Positions 23,524 through 33,419 of a DNA stretch of 64,000 bases are shown one piece after another. The stretch is taken from assembly GCA_022661535.1 (NCBI GenBank), contig JAKULF010000003.1, positions 4,402,001 to 4,466,000 of the forward strand, given 5' to 3'. This DNA is from Eutypa lata. Lineage: Eukaryota; Ascomycota; Sordariomycetes; Xylariales; Diatrypaceae. A program made the translations under genes and the position numbers. The notes beneath the pieces were generated by a model that saw only the letters and a program-made list of their open reading frames with translations, was not told the origin of the DNA and made no database searches. Within the stretch, counting starts at the first letter, position 1. Every line of letters begins with the position of its first letter.

Positions 23524-25522
23524 ATGCCTAAACTTGAGATTGTGGTCGGGGCGGACGCTACACTCGTCCTCCCATGCCTCGTAATTGCAAACTATCTCAC
23601 ACGTCGTGAGCTTTTGCCCGATCTTACCAAATCCCTGTTACAGGAACGTTCTCTTGGCGGCGCGGGGTCCCTGAAACTGGTAACCGCAGCAGGCGAGACT
23701 CTGACGGATCGCGCTGCCATACAATATCTTACTAAGGTTGCGACCAATGGCACTAGCCGCCAGCAAGGCGAGGCGGTACGATCAATATTTTACAATATAT
23801 GCATAATTTTTACCTAGCTAATAGTCGACGATAGATCGCCGAATGGGTCGGACGGAGCGAGGCATTTGCCAGCAAGGAATTCCAAACCCTTCGCAAACCT
23901 CTGGAGGAACTCGACGCGCATCTCATACTGCGCAAGTACATCGTCGGGTATGATGTGACGGTAGCGGACCTTGCGGTGTGGGCTACGATCCGCGCCAGCC
24001 GGATTGCTCTTGGAGGCATCAGGAAGCCGGAGACCAACGTCTACCGTTGGTATACGTACATCGAGGCTACGAGTCCATGGCTATCCGAGTCTGTGGCGGC
24101 GATTATCGCGCCGGCACAGGCCGAGCGAGCCAAAGCACGAGCTGCGGCGAGCGCAGCGGGCGCTAGTTACGAGATCGACATCCCGGACACCGATAGCCCG
24201 GTGGTCATTCGATTCCCCCCTGAGCCATCGGGATACCTGCATATCGGTCATGTGAAAGCAGCTATTCTCAACGACTACTTCGCGCACAAGCGCCCCGGGG
24301 GCACCCTGATCTGCCGGTTCGACGACACGAACCCCACGAAGGAGTCTACGGAATTCCAAGACGCCATCCTGGAAGACTTGCGATCAATCGAGATCGTCCC
24401 GGACAGGGTCAGCTACTCCAGCGACTATTTCCAGGTAATGTATGATTTCGCGGTTCGGATGATCCAGGGCGGCAAGGCCTTCGCCGACGACTCTCCCCTG
24501 GGAAAGGGCGCCGAGGAGAGGAGGAATCGCCTACCGTCCAAGCGTCGTGACCTCAGCGTCAGAGAGACACTTGCGCGCTTTGAGGAGATGAAATCTGGCT
24601 CCGAAGAGGGCCAGAAATGGTGCCTTCGCGCAAGGGTCGCCTACGATAGTCCGAACGGCGCGCTTAGGGATCCAGTCATCTACCGGTGTAGTCTCACCCC
24701 GCACCTTCCTGTCGAAGAGAAAACTAACACACATCGTGGATGAGAGGAGAGTATGGGGCTGGGATGACCCGAGGATGCCGACCGTGAGGGGCATCCTACG
24801 TCGCGGTATGACGGTAGCCGCGCTGCGCGAGTTCATCATACGACAAGGCCCGGGCAAGAACATCCTCAACCTCGAATGGGGCGTCTTTTGGGCCACGAAC
24901 AAGAAGTACATCGACCCCGTTGCTCCGCGCCACACGGCCGTCGTCAGTCCCCAAGCCGTTCACTGTCGCGTTCGCGGGTTGGAGGGCCCCGGCGAGCTGG
25001 TCAGGCCCAAGCATCTAAAGAACCCGGGGCTTGGCTCGAAGAGAGTCGTGCTTAGCGACAGGATCATCATCGAGCAAGCGGATGCCCAAACCCTCCAGCC
25101 AGGGGACGAGGTCACACTGATGAACTGGGGCAACGCCTTCGTGCGAGATATCAGCAGAGACCAGGAAGGAAAGAACGTGACCGCGATTGACTTGGAGCTG
25201 CACCTAGACGGCGATGTCAAAGAAAACCAAGAAGCTGACTTGGCTGGCCGCTGCGGACGACAACCTAGTGCCGATCGACATCGTGTCCTTCGACTACCTG
25301 CTTACGAAAGATAGGCTGGAGAAGGACGACGATCCGGAGAACTTTCTAACCCCGGTTACTGAGTCCAGGGAGCAGGCCTTCGCTGACTGCAATGTCAAGG
25401 ATCTGCCTAAGGGGGCTGTGATGCAGTTCGACCGGAAAGGTTTCTTCAAGGTGGATGCGGCTTATCAGGGCCCCGGTTCCAAGGTCGTCTTCTTTGATGT
25501 GCCCTTTGGGAATCCTGGATAG
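23524..25522 (+). pseudogene. Glutamyl-tRNA synthetase copy, broken by an internal deletion and a frameshift
   Basis: The locus clearly derives from a cytosolic glutamyl-tRNA synthetase, which charges tRNA-Glu. Exon 1 is 23524-23775 and the next exon starts at 23835 after a 59 bp intron. An N-terminal GST-like domain precedes the class I core with FPPEPSGYLHIGHVKAA (HIGH motif). The match runs to DPVIYRCSLTPH at about 24702, then leaps into another frame at RTFLSKRKL (KMSKS-type motif). About 65 residues of the catalytic fold that family members carry between these points are absent. A second break is at 25219-25221, where an extra A in an AAA run moves the frame. The anticodon-binding domain then continues to a normal-looking end at 25522. 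As it stands, translation stops at 24743 after 386 residues. An intact copy must exist elsewhere if this is not an assembly error. Confidence 0.8.
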
Positions 25523-25574
25523 CTAGTAGAGTTCCTGGGGTTTCGGTTGCTGCCTCTCGGAGAAAGGGGCTGAC

Positions 25575-25600
25575 TAGGGTTAGGGTTAGGGTTAGGGTTA
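25575..25600 (+). repeat. Interstitial telomere-type repeat, (TTAGGG) about 4.3 units
   Basis: Twenty-six bases are four perfect TAGGGT units plus TA, the canonical filamentous-fungal telomere repeat. The tract begins 52 bp after the last in-frame stop of the GluRS pseudogene. The orientation on this strand is TTAGGG, as at the right end of a chromosome. The run is short and perfect, so it is not a chromosome end itself. Confidence 0.9.
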
Positions 25601-25745
25601 CGTCAGGAGGAAAACTCTACATGAGATGTGCTGTACGATAACCGTATTAAGCCTTGTACATTATGGGAAATTGTTCCAGTATAGAAGAAATGAAGCAGCC
25701 GAGCCCAGGATATCTTCCTTTCGGGTACTCAGTAAACCTCTAAAT

Positions 25746-25818
25746 GTAGATATATTATATCTACAGACTATAACTTGTAGTCTACAAGTTGGAGTGCTTG
25801 AGCATTTGACTAAGCACT
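25746..25818. repeat. Cluster of three inverted repeats
   Basis: Two perfect 19-bp palindromes, each with 9-bp arms and a single central T, lie at 25746-25764 (arm GTAGATATA) and 25772-25790 (arm AACTTGTAG), 7 bp apart. A third hairpin has 7-bp arms AGTGCTT (25793-25799) and AAGCACT (25812-25818) with a 12-nt loop. Another pair, TATAATCA and TGATTATA, occurs further on at about 25872-25912. No transposon ends were identified. Confidence 0.8.
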
Positions 25819-26298
25819 TAAGAGGGTGTAATATATTTCATACTGGAGCACTTTGGTAACCTTAACCAACAGTATAATCATTCAATTATATACCAATTTA
25901 GCGTGTGATTATATTATCCTTAATTTTGATAGTGGTAACTAACTAACTAGTAGTTTTGAATATCGAGACAAGAAGCTTGAGCCATATTTGACTGCGCCAC
26001 ACACGCGGTACGCCACATCTCATAACTTGCTCAATTAGACTCACTTGACCTCTGGGTACATGAAGAGATCATTCCCATCAAACACTCTGGGTCTTAAAGA
26101 TTTGTATGCGTATATATAACGTGAGCTACATCTTCTCAAAGCTAGAGGTATTAATATATTTCATTTTCGCAAGTCTTTACGATCGAGCTTGAGTTCGGTA
26201 GTCATTGCAGAGACTAATACCAACAACAGTATTGACGACATCGCGTCTTGTTCGGAACCCGCCCCCCCCCCCCCCCGAGGATCAGCTAAATATCGAAG

Positions 26299-26478
26299 AT
26301 GGACCATTCGCATATGGACCACGGAGACCATGCCGGCCATGGTGATATGGACATGGGCGACATGTGCAACATGAATGTAAGCCGGGCCTTTTCACGCATA
26401 CACACCTCTTGCCCTCTCTATTTGCTTGCTCTTCCCGCTGTGGCGCCCTCTAGTTACGTGGTTAGTAGTATTAGCAGC

Positions 26479-26515
<37 letters not shown>

Positions 26516-27426
26516 AACCAGCCAGCTAATCATCGTGGGCCGTGGGCCGCTTCGAACCCCCCGTAAACAGATGCTTTTCACCTGGGACACGACCAACCTC
26601 TGCATTGTCTTCCGCCAATGGCACGTGCGCGGCACCGCATCGCTGATCTTCTCCCTGCTGGCCATTGTGGCCATCTGCGCCGGCTACGAGGCCCTGCGCG
26701 AGGCGACTAGGCGGTATGAAGCCTGGACCGACAAACAGGAGGAGACCGTCGGACCGAGTGAGTTCCCCCTCGTCTGCCCTCCCGCCCTCCTCCCCTCTCC
26801 GCCGCCTATCGTTCCCTCTTCCGGCCCATATATACATATCCCGTTTCTACTCGAAGTTCCTCGATGCCGTGATGTCATGGCACATAGTTATCATATACTG
26901 CATATTGTCCCTGGATAGAAAATGTCTATGTGTTGGAAATATATGAGACAGAGAGAAAGAGAGTCCCCAAGCTAAGACGTCTACGCCTTCGCGCGATCAA
27001 AAAGACCATCGTGAAGACGGGCAAGTTGTTGACGAGAACACACCATTCCTATGGACAGGGCGCAACCAGGTTGAGGTTAGCAAGCGGAGGCGTCTGATTA
27101 AGTCGGTCTTATACGGTATCCAGAACTTCTATGCGTTCATGATGATGTGAGTACAGTTCCACTCCCCAACCTCGCGCTTCCCTCCTTTCACTCTTCCCAA
27201 TATATCAGAGTTCAGCCGTAGCGAATATGTATATATGGAAATGAGAGGAAGCGAGCCAGCGAGTCAACACGTAGAGTGTGCCACAAGCTAACATGAAGGG
27301 GGGGAAAGGTTGCTGTTCATGACCTATAATGGCTGGGTGATGATCGCCGTGGCCGTCGGAGCTGGAGTCGGGTATTTCCTCTTCGGCGCGCACACGAAGG
27401 CGACAAAGGAGACTGCTTGTCATTAA
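26299..27426 (+). CDS. Ctr-family copper transporter
   Basis: Predicted 189-residue high-affinity copper(I) transporter of the Ctr family, working as a trimer in the plasma or vacuolar membrane. Four exons: 26299-26376, 26571-26757, about 26960-27146, 27309-27426. The N-terminus is His/Met/Asp-rich ([19 protein letters not shown]), the usual copper-collecting tail. TM1 follows [20 protein letters not shown]2 reads [17 protein letters not shown] and carries the MxxxM copper filter. TM3 has the packing motif GAGVG. The loop joins through [15 protein letters not shown]. The start of exon 3 is uncertain by a few codons, because the acceptor lies in a GAGAGAAAGAGAG run with several AGs. The one at 26959 keeps frame. 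Intron 1 contains twelve AGT units. The gene is convergent with a Nudix gene. Confidence 0.87.
26479..26514 (+). repeat. (AGT)12 microsatellite in the first intron of the copper transporter
   Basis: Thirty-six bases of perfect AGT repeat lie within the 194 bp intron 26377-26570, upstream of the acceptor. Length variation here would alter the branch-to-acceptor region only slightly. Confidence 0.9.
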
Positions 27427-27684
27427 GAAGAGAGCAGTTTATATTGGACCAGATGCGGCCATTCGGACCAACTAGGTGGCCAATTAGCAAGAGTTTAGCG
27501 CGCGGTATGTGTTCGATCATTTCAAGACTAGGATTAGGGTAAAGACGGGGGAGCCTGCGTAGAATTCTTGAAGGTGGTGTGATGGATGTATGGTTCTAGG
27601 CTAGAATGTCTGCAGCTTGAGCCTGGCATTTGTGATCTTTATAGCTTGAATACAATTTAAAAACGGGGTTTACCTGTTCATTCC

Positions 27685-27721
<37 letters not shown>

Positions 27722-27785
27722 CGGACACACCAATTGTAGATCGTAGGTAGTCAGTTCTGTTTATTTATTCTATCTATCCATCTAT
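27427..27785. other. Convergent gap with (AC)n microsatellite
   Basis: A 359 bp gap between the copper transporter and Nudix genes. It contains a 33-nt (AC)n run at 27687-27719 and a short CTAT/ATCT run next to the Nudix stop codon. No gene is seen. Confidence 0.6.
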
Positions 27786-29531
27786 CTATATCTTAGTCTC
27801 GTTGACGACCTCCCTGGTCGCCTCCAGCCCCACCTCGGCCCTGCGCTTCTTCTCGGGTAGCTGGCCGTCGACCTCGAGCCGCGTGATGATGGCCTCGTCG
27901 CCGTAGTGCGCGTTGTGCTCGAACGCGGGCTCCTCGGCGTACGCGACCCGCGCCGTGTCCACGAGGATTCGCCCTGTGAACCCCCAGACGAGGAACCTCT
28001 GCACCTCGTGCTCTTCGAGCTCGTCGGCTAGTGCGGCGGCGGCGGCGTCCTCGCCCTCACCTTTTTTCCGCCGGGGCCGTGTCACCTTCTGGTTGTTGAC
28101 TGGTACGTGGAAGTTGTGCACCCGCCACGGCTCCCCGTGCCACTGCGACCAGTACCCGTCGTACCACTCGCCTGGCGGCGGCGCGACCTCATTGCTACTC
28201 CCACTACCACCACCACCACCACCACCACCACCATTTTCACTATCACCATGCGACCGCGGCGACGGCGACTGCTGCTCGTCCCGCGTCGTGAGGAAGTTGT
28301 GGAACGGCGCCGAAAACACAGCGGCGACCTCCTTGGCATCGAGCCTTGGCATCATGCCCTCGTCGACGGTAGGGCTCGGCCGGCCACCGTCCGGCTGTAG
28401 GCTGTCGTCCGAGTGCAGGAACGCGACGCAGGGCCGCGCCACGATCTCGGTCCGCGCGAGGCTGCACGGCAGCTCGCAGAGCGGCTCGATGCGGAACGGC
28501 TTGGGGATCTTGGCGTCGTCCATCGGGAGCCCGATCTCCTCCCAGGCTTCGCGCCGCGCGATCTGGTCTTTATTTCGGGAAGCAGGCGCGGTTTTTTGGT
28601 CAGTCAAATCACGCTTCCTTATTATCCCCGCGTGCGGTTCTTGGTACATATGCATGTGTGTCTGCGGGGGAGGAAGGAAAGGGGGGGTCACGCTCACATG
28701 GTGTCTCGTGCGTCGAGTCTGCCTTGCCGCCTGGGAACGCGGCGTGGCCTATCGGAATTGGTAAGTAAGCCGTGAGGGTCAGAAGGGGATGAGTCCACCT
28801 TATATAGGTTGGCTGGCTGGCTGCTCGTACCGGAGAAGTTCCGTAGACTCGCCGCGCGCATCGTGATGACGACCCTCAAGTCGCCCCTGCGGTCTGCGAA
28901 CAGCAGCACCAGCACGGCTGCGCGCCGGCTCACGTGCAAACGGTCCCATGTCGGAAAGGGGGGCGGCTTGTAGGCGCGGAGACGCGCGATGGCGGCCTTT
29001 GATCGCATGAGCATTTTTCGTTACTTCGTTCTTGGACTTTCTAGCCGACTACTAGCTTCTTCTTGCTTCTCTTCTCTCTCTCTCACTCTCTCTCTTTCTC
29101 TCCAGCAGAAAACACATTCGTTTACTTCTCGCCTGATAGGGCGGAGTGGAATCTTATTGTATAGGAAAAGGGATAAGTAGCAAGAATGATGTGTGTGTGT
29201 GTAAGAGAGAGACTAGCTAGCTGGCTAGGTAGGTAGTTAGACTTATACTGACCGCCGATACTGTGTTGAGCGGGGCCATGGTCGACGCATCCCAGTAATG
29301 TGAAGCTGCTGGGAATTGTTGTTCTCTCTGCTCTTGTTCTTGTAGCGAGGCAAGGGAAAGGACGAGGTCGGCGGGCAAGTTCGAGGATGCGGTAGTCGTT
29401 GTCGTCGTCGTCGTCGAGTCGCGGGGATTCTGGAGGACCTCGGAGCTCTCAAGTTCGCCTATGGAATGCGAAGTGGGTTCGGGAGATGATGACGTCTCGT
29501 TAGAGGGATCAATATGAGGAGCATCACTCAT
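27786..29531 (-). CDS. Nudix hydrolase, coenzyme A diphosphatase type (PCD1/NUDT7-like)
   Basis: Predicted 425-residue Nudix enzyme expected to cleave CoA or acyl-CoA into 3',5'-ADP and phosphopantetheine derivatives. Four exons on the minus strand: 29531-29253, 28996-28831, 28748-28698, 28567-27786. The 51-nt third exon carries HAAFPGGKADSTHETP, and joining it to YQIARREAWEEIGLP rebuilds the CoA-type Nudix box. The next part, PLCELPCSLARTEIVARPCV, is typical of fungal members. The first exon encodes a Ser/Thr-rich, disordered leader. Its joint to AAIARLRAYKPPPFP is in phase but less certain, and translation might instead begin at 29014. A Gly run (nine GGT codons, from an ACC repeat at 28206-28232) and other low-complexity parts lie in the C-terminal half. 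No SKL-type peroxisomal signal is present at the end (NETKI). Confidence 0.8.
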
Positions 29532-30842
29532 CGTCGAAATAGTACAACAAATTATATTGATTATAAAAACAACGACAAGTGAGCTCAACACGTTTTAGAT
29601 TTAGTTAGTTACTATGGGAGGTGTATCCGAGGACCGAGGGGTAGCATAACGTAATCCCTTTGAAATGTGGACATGGTGGGGATTCGGATATCTCCATAAC
29701 TATCGGAACCCCGCATCGAGAAACCCGGCCCGTTCCCGAAGAACCGGTATGATACCCCAATAATCCGGGGTTATTTTAGAGTGCAGCCAGTGTATATCGC
29801 CCCGGGACAACCAAAATATATGCAAAGGCTTCAGTGCTTTCAAGAGATTTCAAATAGTGTTAGTCTACAGCCGATCTAGATAGGTCCATTCTCAACCCCA
29901 AGTCACTTTCTTGGTATTTGACCGTGATCTTGGTAACTTAAATACTCACCTACTGTATTACATAGACAAAAGGAAGCCTCTCATGAGCTTCAGGGAAGAG
30001 AAATACGTGACTACCTACCGACTTATATGCTGCCCGGAAACAATTCGATGATTACTTAGATGTGAAGTGAACTTACATATCAATGTCCACTTCAATATGT
30101 GCCGTCTACAAATTGGGAGCTATCCACGTTGCCGGCATTCTTAATATGTGTGGTTTTCTGCCCCAGTAGTCGAAACACGAACAAGTTTACTTAATGGGTA
30201 TTGTTTCACCCTTGACGAGATTTGACATGCGAACGTCTAAACCTGTTGAGAACTAATGTAGGACGGAATACTCTTAATATGCCCAACACGCGAATCACTG
30301 ACACATGAAAATACGTACGATATACTTGATGGCCTCTCAGTTCAGACTCGATTATCTCCTAGCTCTTAGCCTAGCTGCCTATAAGCGAATGGACTACATC
30401 TTTGATGCCACTGATGCTGCTTGGCCATTATCTTCATCGCCGGTGTACAACGTCATTTTATGTCTGTCTCACTGCGAGCTTCCGGCACCAGGAACGAGTG
30501 ACCTAGGGACTCGAACTTGACTTCCTCGAGATTTAGGTAGAATGGAGTAAAGCCGTAGAAGTGTTATAGACTTCCACAAATAAGATATGCAATTGTCTAT
30601 TACCACATTATAGATTTTATTTGGTGGCCCCTTTGTGAATAAGTGACAAAGAGATTGGCAGGCTGGATCTGAAAACAGCCCTTATATTGACGGCCGCTTT
30701 TCTTTTTCTTTATCCTGTCTTAATGCGAGCACTGGACCTGGCAATTGCTGAGATATATACAACATGACATCTAATTGAGAGCCTAGGATATTGTGCAGTC
30801 CGATTTTGAGAGTTCGATAGGACATCACCGAGCCACAACAAC
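29532..30842. other. Divergent intergenic gap
   Basis: About 1.3 kb, mixed to AT-rich, between the Nudix gene and a divergent plus-strand gene. It must carry both promoters. The word GTTCGAGTCCC occurs on the minus strand near 30510, but no tRNA fold is possible around it. No gene is seen. Confidence 0.45.
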
Positions 30843-32147
30843 ATGGGAACAGAAGATAACAGTGACCGATCTGGTCGAACTCTCCGAGAAATGGGATGGA
30901 AACCAGCTAGGAAAAACTACTTCCCACCGCCCAAAGATTTACCAGATTATGCTACAAGGCCTCTCCCCCCTCGGCCTTCATCTAGTTCCTCTTCTATCTA
31001 CGATTCGGACCCAAGTTCTTCACCACCAAAACAATACCATGCATACAAAGGGGGACAAGAAGACTCTCGTTTTAGTACTAACTTTTCTGGTTTGGTGGAC
31101 GAATCAGCACTGAGGATGGTTCGCCCGCCTAGCATAGTAACAGACTTACGAAGACCGCAAGAGCAAGACGAGATAGCTTCTCCGCAGCCTCGATATCCGG
31201 AACACGGGATCCTAAAGATTAAGACAGATGAGGACCCCGACGTCAGCCCGTTATTAACGCCTCCATCTGGGAAGAACACGCATTACCACTACACTGTCTC
31301 GCCGTTGTCCCCGTTATCCATGAACGGTTTCGATACCGCTGTATTGGGGGTCGGACACCCGTCGTCTGGTCGTCCGAATTCTTGGCAGAAGGAGAAAAAT
31401 GAGGCTGGGGCAGGAGAACAGCAACCTTCACAGACAGATTCTCTGCAAGTCCGACTGCAGAAGATCAATCTTAGGCATAGCGACCCTGGTAGCCCCATGA
31501 ATAGGACAATGGATGCGAGCAACTTTGGGGAGCCAGGGCCTGACGTTGGGGGGTTGACCCGTTTCAATCAAGGTCATTCAGCAGCGTATTCGTCTCAACA
31601 ATCAGGACAACCGCCGTATGATTCACGAGGCTACAACACGGCGGAAAGAGACACCGCCGGCGCCGGTGAGGAGCGCAAAGTAGCCTTCAAAGGCGCAAGT
31701 ATTGATAGTTATTCTCACAGGACAGCCGCGTCCAGCCAACGTCCTGGGCCAGCGCCGCTAAAGCTGAGCGAGCGGCCACTGGCAGAAACCTACGTTAAGA
31801 CGCCGTTTCCTCTACGTACTAACTCTGACTATTCGCAGAGGAGTGTCTTCGAGGAGGACGACGATGATGATGACGACGTAGAAAAGAAGCACAACCGGCT
31901 ATCATCCGGTATATCGGGTTTCACAAAATCTCATCGGCCTACCTCTCACAAAGGCGATAGTAGCGGCTCCGTGCAGCATGAAGCTCGGAAGGCTGATGAG
32001 TCTAGTAGGGCATCGCCGGGCCCTATGATGAGGAACATGATATCGAAGGCGAAGTCAGGTCTTAAGATGGGCTCTGACGAAAGCAAGAAAGAAAGGAAGA
32101 GAGAGAGTCTAAAGAAACAGATCAAGGTCGAGGCCATGGAGGAGTAA
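30843..32147 (+). CDS. Disordered fungal protein of unknown function, 434 residues
   Basis: A single-exon 434-residue protein that I do not recognise. It opens MGTEDNSDRSGRTLREMGW and is rich in Pro, Ser, Asn and charged residues throughout. There is no signal peptide, membrane helix or clear domain. A proline-rich block (PPPKDLPDYATRPLPPRPS) near residue 30 could bind SH3 or WW domains. An acidic run of Asp codons (EEDDDDDDDVEKKH) lies near residue 340. The last 35 residues are strongly basic and helical (KMGSDESKKERKRESLKKQ). Codon use and the full-length frame support it being real. The ATG has context ACAACATGGG. It may be a cytoskeletal or signalling scaffold, but that is a guess. Confidence 0.75.
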   Translation: MGTEDNSDRSGRTLREMGWKPARKNYFPPPKDLPDYATRPLPPRPSSSSSSIYDSDPSSSPPKQYHAYKGGQEDSRFSTNFSGLVDESALRMVRPPSIVTDLRRPQEQDEIASPQPRYPEHGILKIKTDEDPDVSPLLTPPSGKNTHYHYTVSPLSPLSMNGFDTAVLGVGHPSSGRPNSWQKEKNEAGAGEQQPSQTDSLQVRLQKINLRHSDPGSPMNRTMDASNFGEPGPDVGGLTRFNQGHSAAYSSQQSGQPPYDSRGYNTAERDTAGAGEERKVAFKGASIDSYSHRTAASSQRPGPAPLKLSERPLAETYVKTPFPLRTNSDYSQRSVFEEDDDDDDDVEKKHNRLSSGISGFTKSHRPTSHKGDSSGSVQHEARKADESSRASPGPMMRNMISKAKSGLKMGSDESKKERKRESLKKQIKVEAMEE

Positions 32148-33419
32148 GACCAGGGGTGATAGCGGAAGGGTTATATCTTAGGTGTTCTTGGCGGACAATG
32201 ATACTTACCTGGTTATTGACGTAACTAGAGGTTCATCTGCTGTGTAAAATTTACTATTTTCATCTTGGAAACCAAAACCAAAAATAGACGTTCAAAACCA
32301 GGTTTCGTTGAGGAGTGAGGAGATCAGGAACTAGGGCGCGAACCATGGATGAGAGCTGCGGCTGCGGCTCGAAAGCGGACCCACTCCATGGGTGGTGATC
32401 TCATCAGGTGGCATTGCAAGCTCTGCCTCGTTTGTAGGCAGTTAGAGGTAGATGTAGGTCATCCAACTGCATACCCGGTCATCCACCGAATCTCTAGGAA
32501 ATGTCACCTGAATGGGTCTTCAGCAGTTGATTACTTGAATGGGTGGTATTTTACAAGATATGAAATGAAAATTGAATCAGGTATCTCATCATCATAAGCC
32601 AGGAGGAAATAATGTCATGCTAGCCGGAGTCGAGCAGCTAAGTTAATGTGTAGGTAAGCAATAATAAGTCGTCGCAAGAGATGGATGACTGGGTCGTCTG
32701 ATTCTACAAGGTGCTTTACGTACGTAGAGTAGCGTGTGTTGTGTATGGAGACAAGATTGCCTAGAAATCGGGTGGATCTTCGAGTAGGTATCATTTTAGA
32801 AACAAACTGAACAGCAGTCACTGGCACCAGGACGTTGTTTAACTTTAGGTCAACGGCGCGCGCTCAGCCATAAACCAATCCATGTAAGGCAGCCATTCGC
32901 ACTAACATTGAAATACCTAGGTACCTAGGTAGGTAGTTAAGACTTGCAGCTATAATGGTATTGTATTGTACGATACAGAACAGAGACCCGCAAGTAAGTT
33001 ATTAGAGTAGGTACATACATACCTTGATACCTAGCAGCTCCTAGAGCTAGGTAGTCTGCAGCACCTGCAACTATACCAGGCAGTTTCAGCCCCCAAAGCT
33101 CCCTCATTTCCTATTTTATTCATGTAGTCAAATGTTAGCAGCCAGTCCGACTTTTCCCCCCCAAACCTCAACCACTTACTCTTCGGTTCAATAGGCTGCC
33201 GTTTCCCCTAATTCCTTCGCCTCTGTGTTTTGCTCCCACTATCTCGATCCCTAGCCCAGCCTAATTTACGTGTACATCGAGTTGACATAGTGTTTGAACT
33301 TAAATCCTGACATCATACGCCGTTTTTATACGAAACACTCATCTTGTTATTAGTACATACTATATATCATCTCACAGTAATCTAGGCTCCCACGTAAAGA
33401 TAAGATAGGTCCGCCAGTC
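32148..33419. other. Tandem intergenic gap rich in TAGGTA words
   Basis: About 1.27 kb between the disordered protein and the checkpoint kinase. At 32918-32940 and 33005-33055 it holds dense ACCTAGGT/TAGGTA motifs in both orientations. The final 300 bp are pyrimidine-rich and probably the kinase promoter and leader. No gene is seen. Confidence 0.45.

Larger units (their letters stand above)
25523..26298. other. AT-rich gap with telomeric tract and hairpins
   Basis: About 780 bp between the GluRS pseudogene and the copper transporter. It opens with a GC-rich 50 bp tail, then four TTAGGG-type units (25575-25600). An AT-rich block follows to about 26180, containing a cluster of perfect palindromes (25746-25818). 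A run of 15 C lies at 26262-26276, 22 bp before the transporter ATG. No gene is seen. Confidence 0.6.

Noticed and set aside
25600..26180. RIP-degraded transposon in the AT-rich block
   Set aside because: No coding remnants, terminal repeats or long duplicated sequence were found, and the block is only ~580 bp.
28694..29014. Nudix gene starting at 29014 only
   Set aside because: Possible, but the upstream exon 29531-29253 joins in phase and gives the usual longer N-terminus. Kept as an alternative start.
30500..30525. Minus-strand GTTCGAGTCCC resembling a tRNA B box
   Set aside because: No complementary T-stem or acceptor stem around it.
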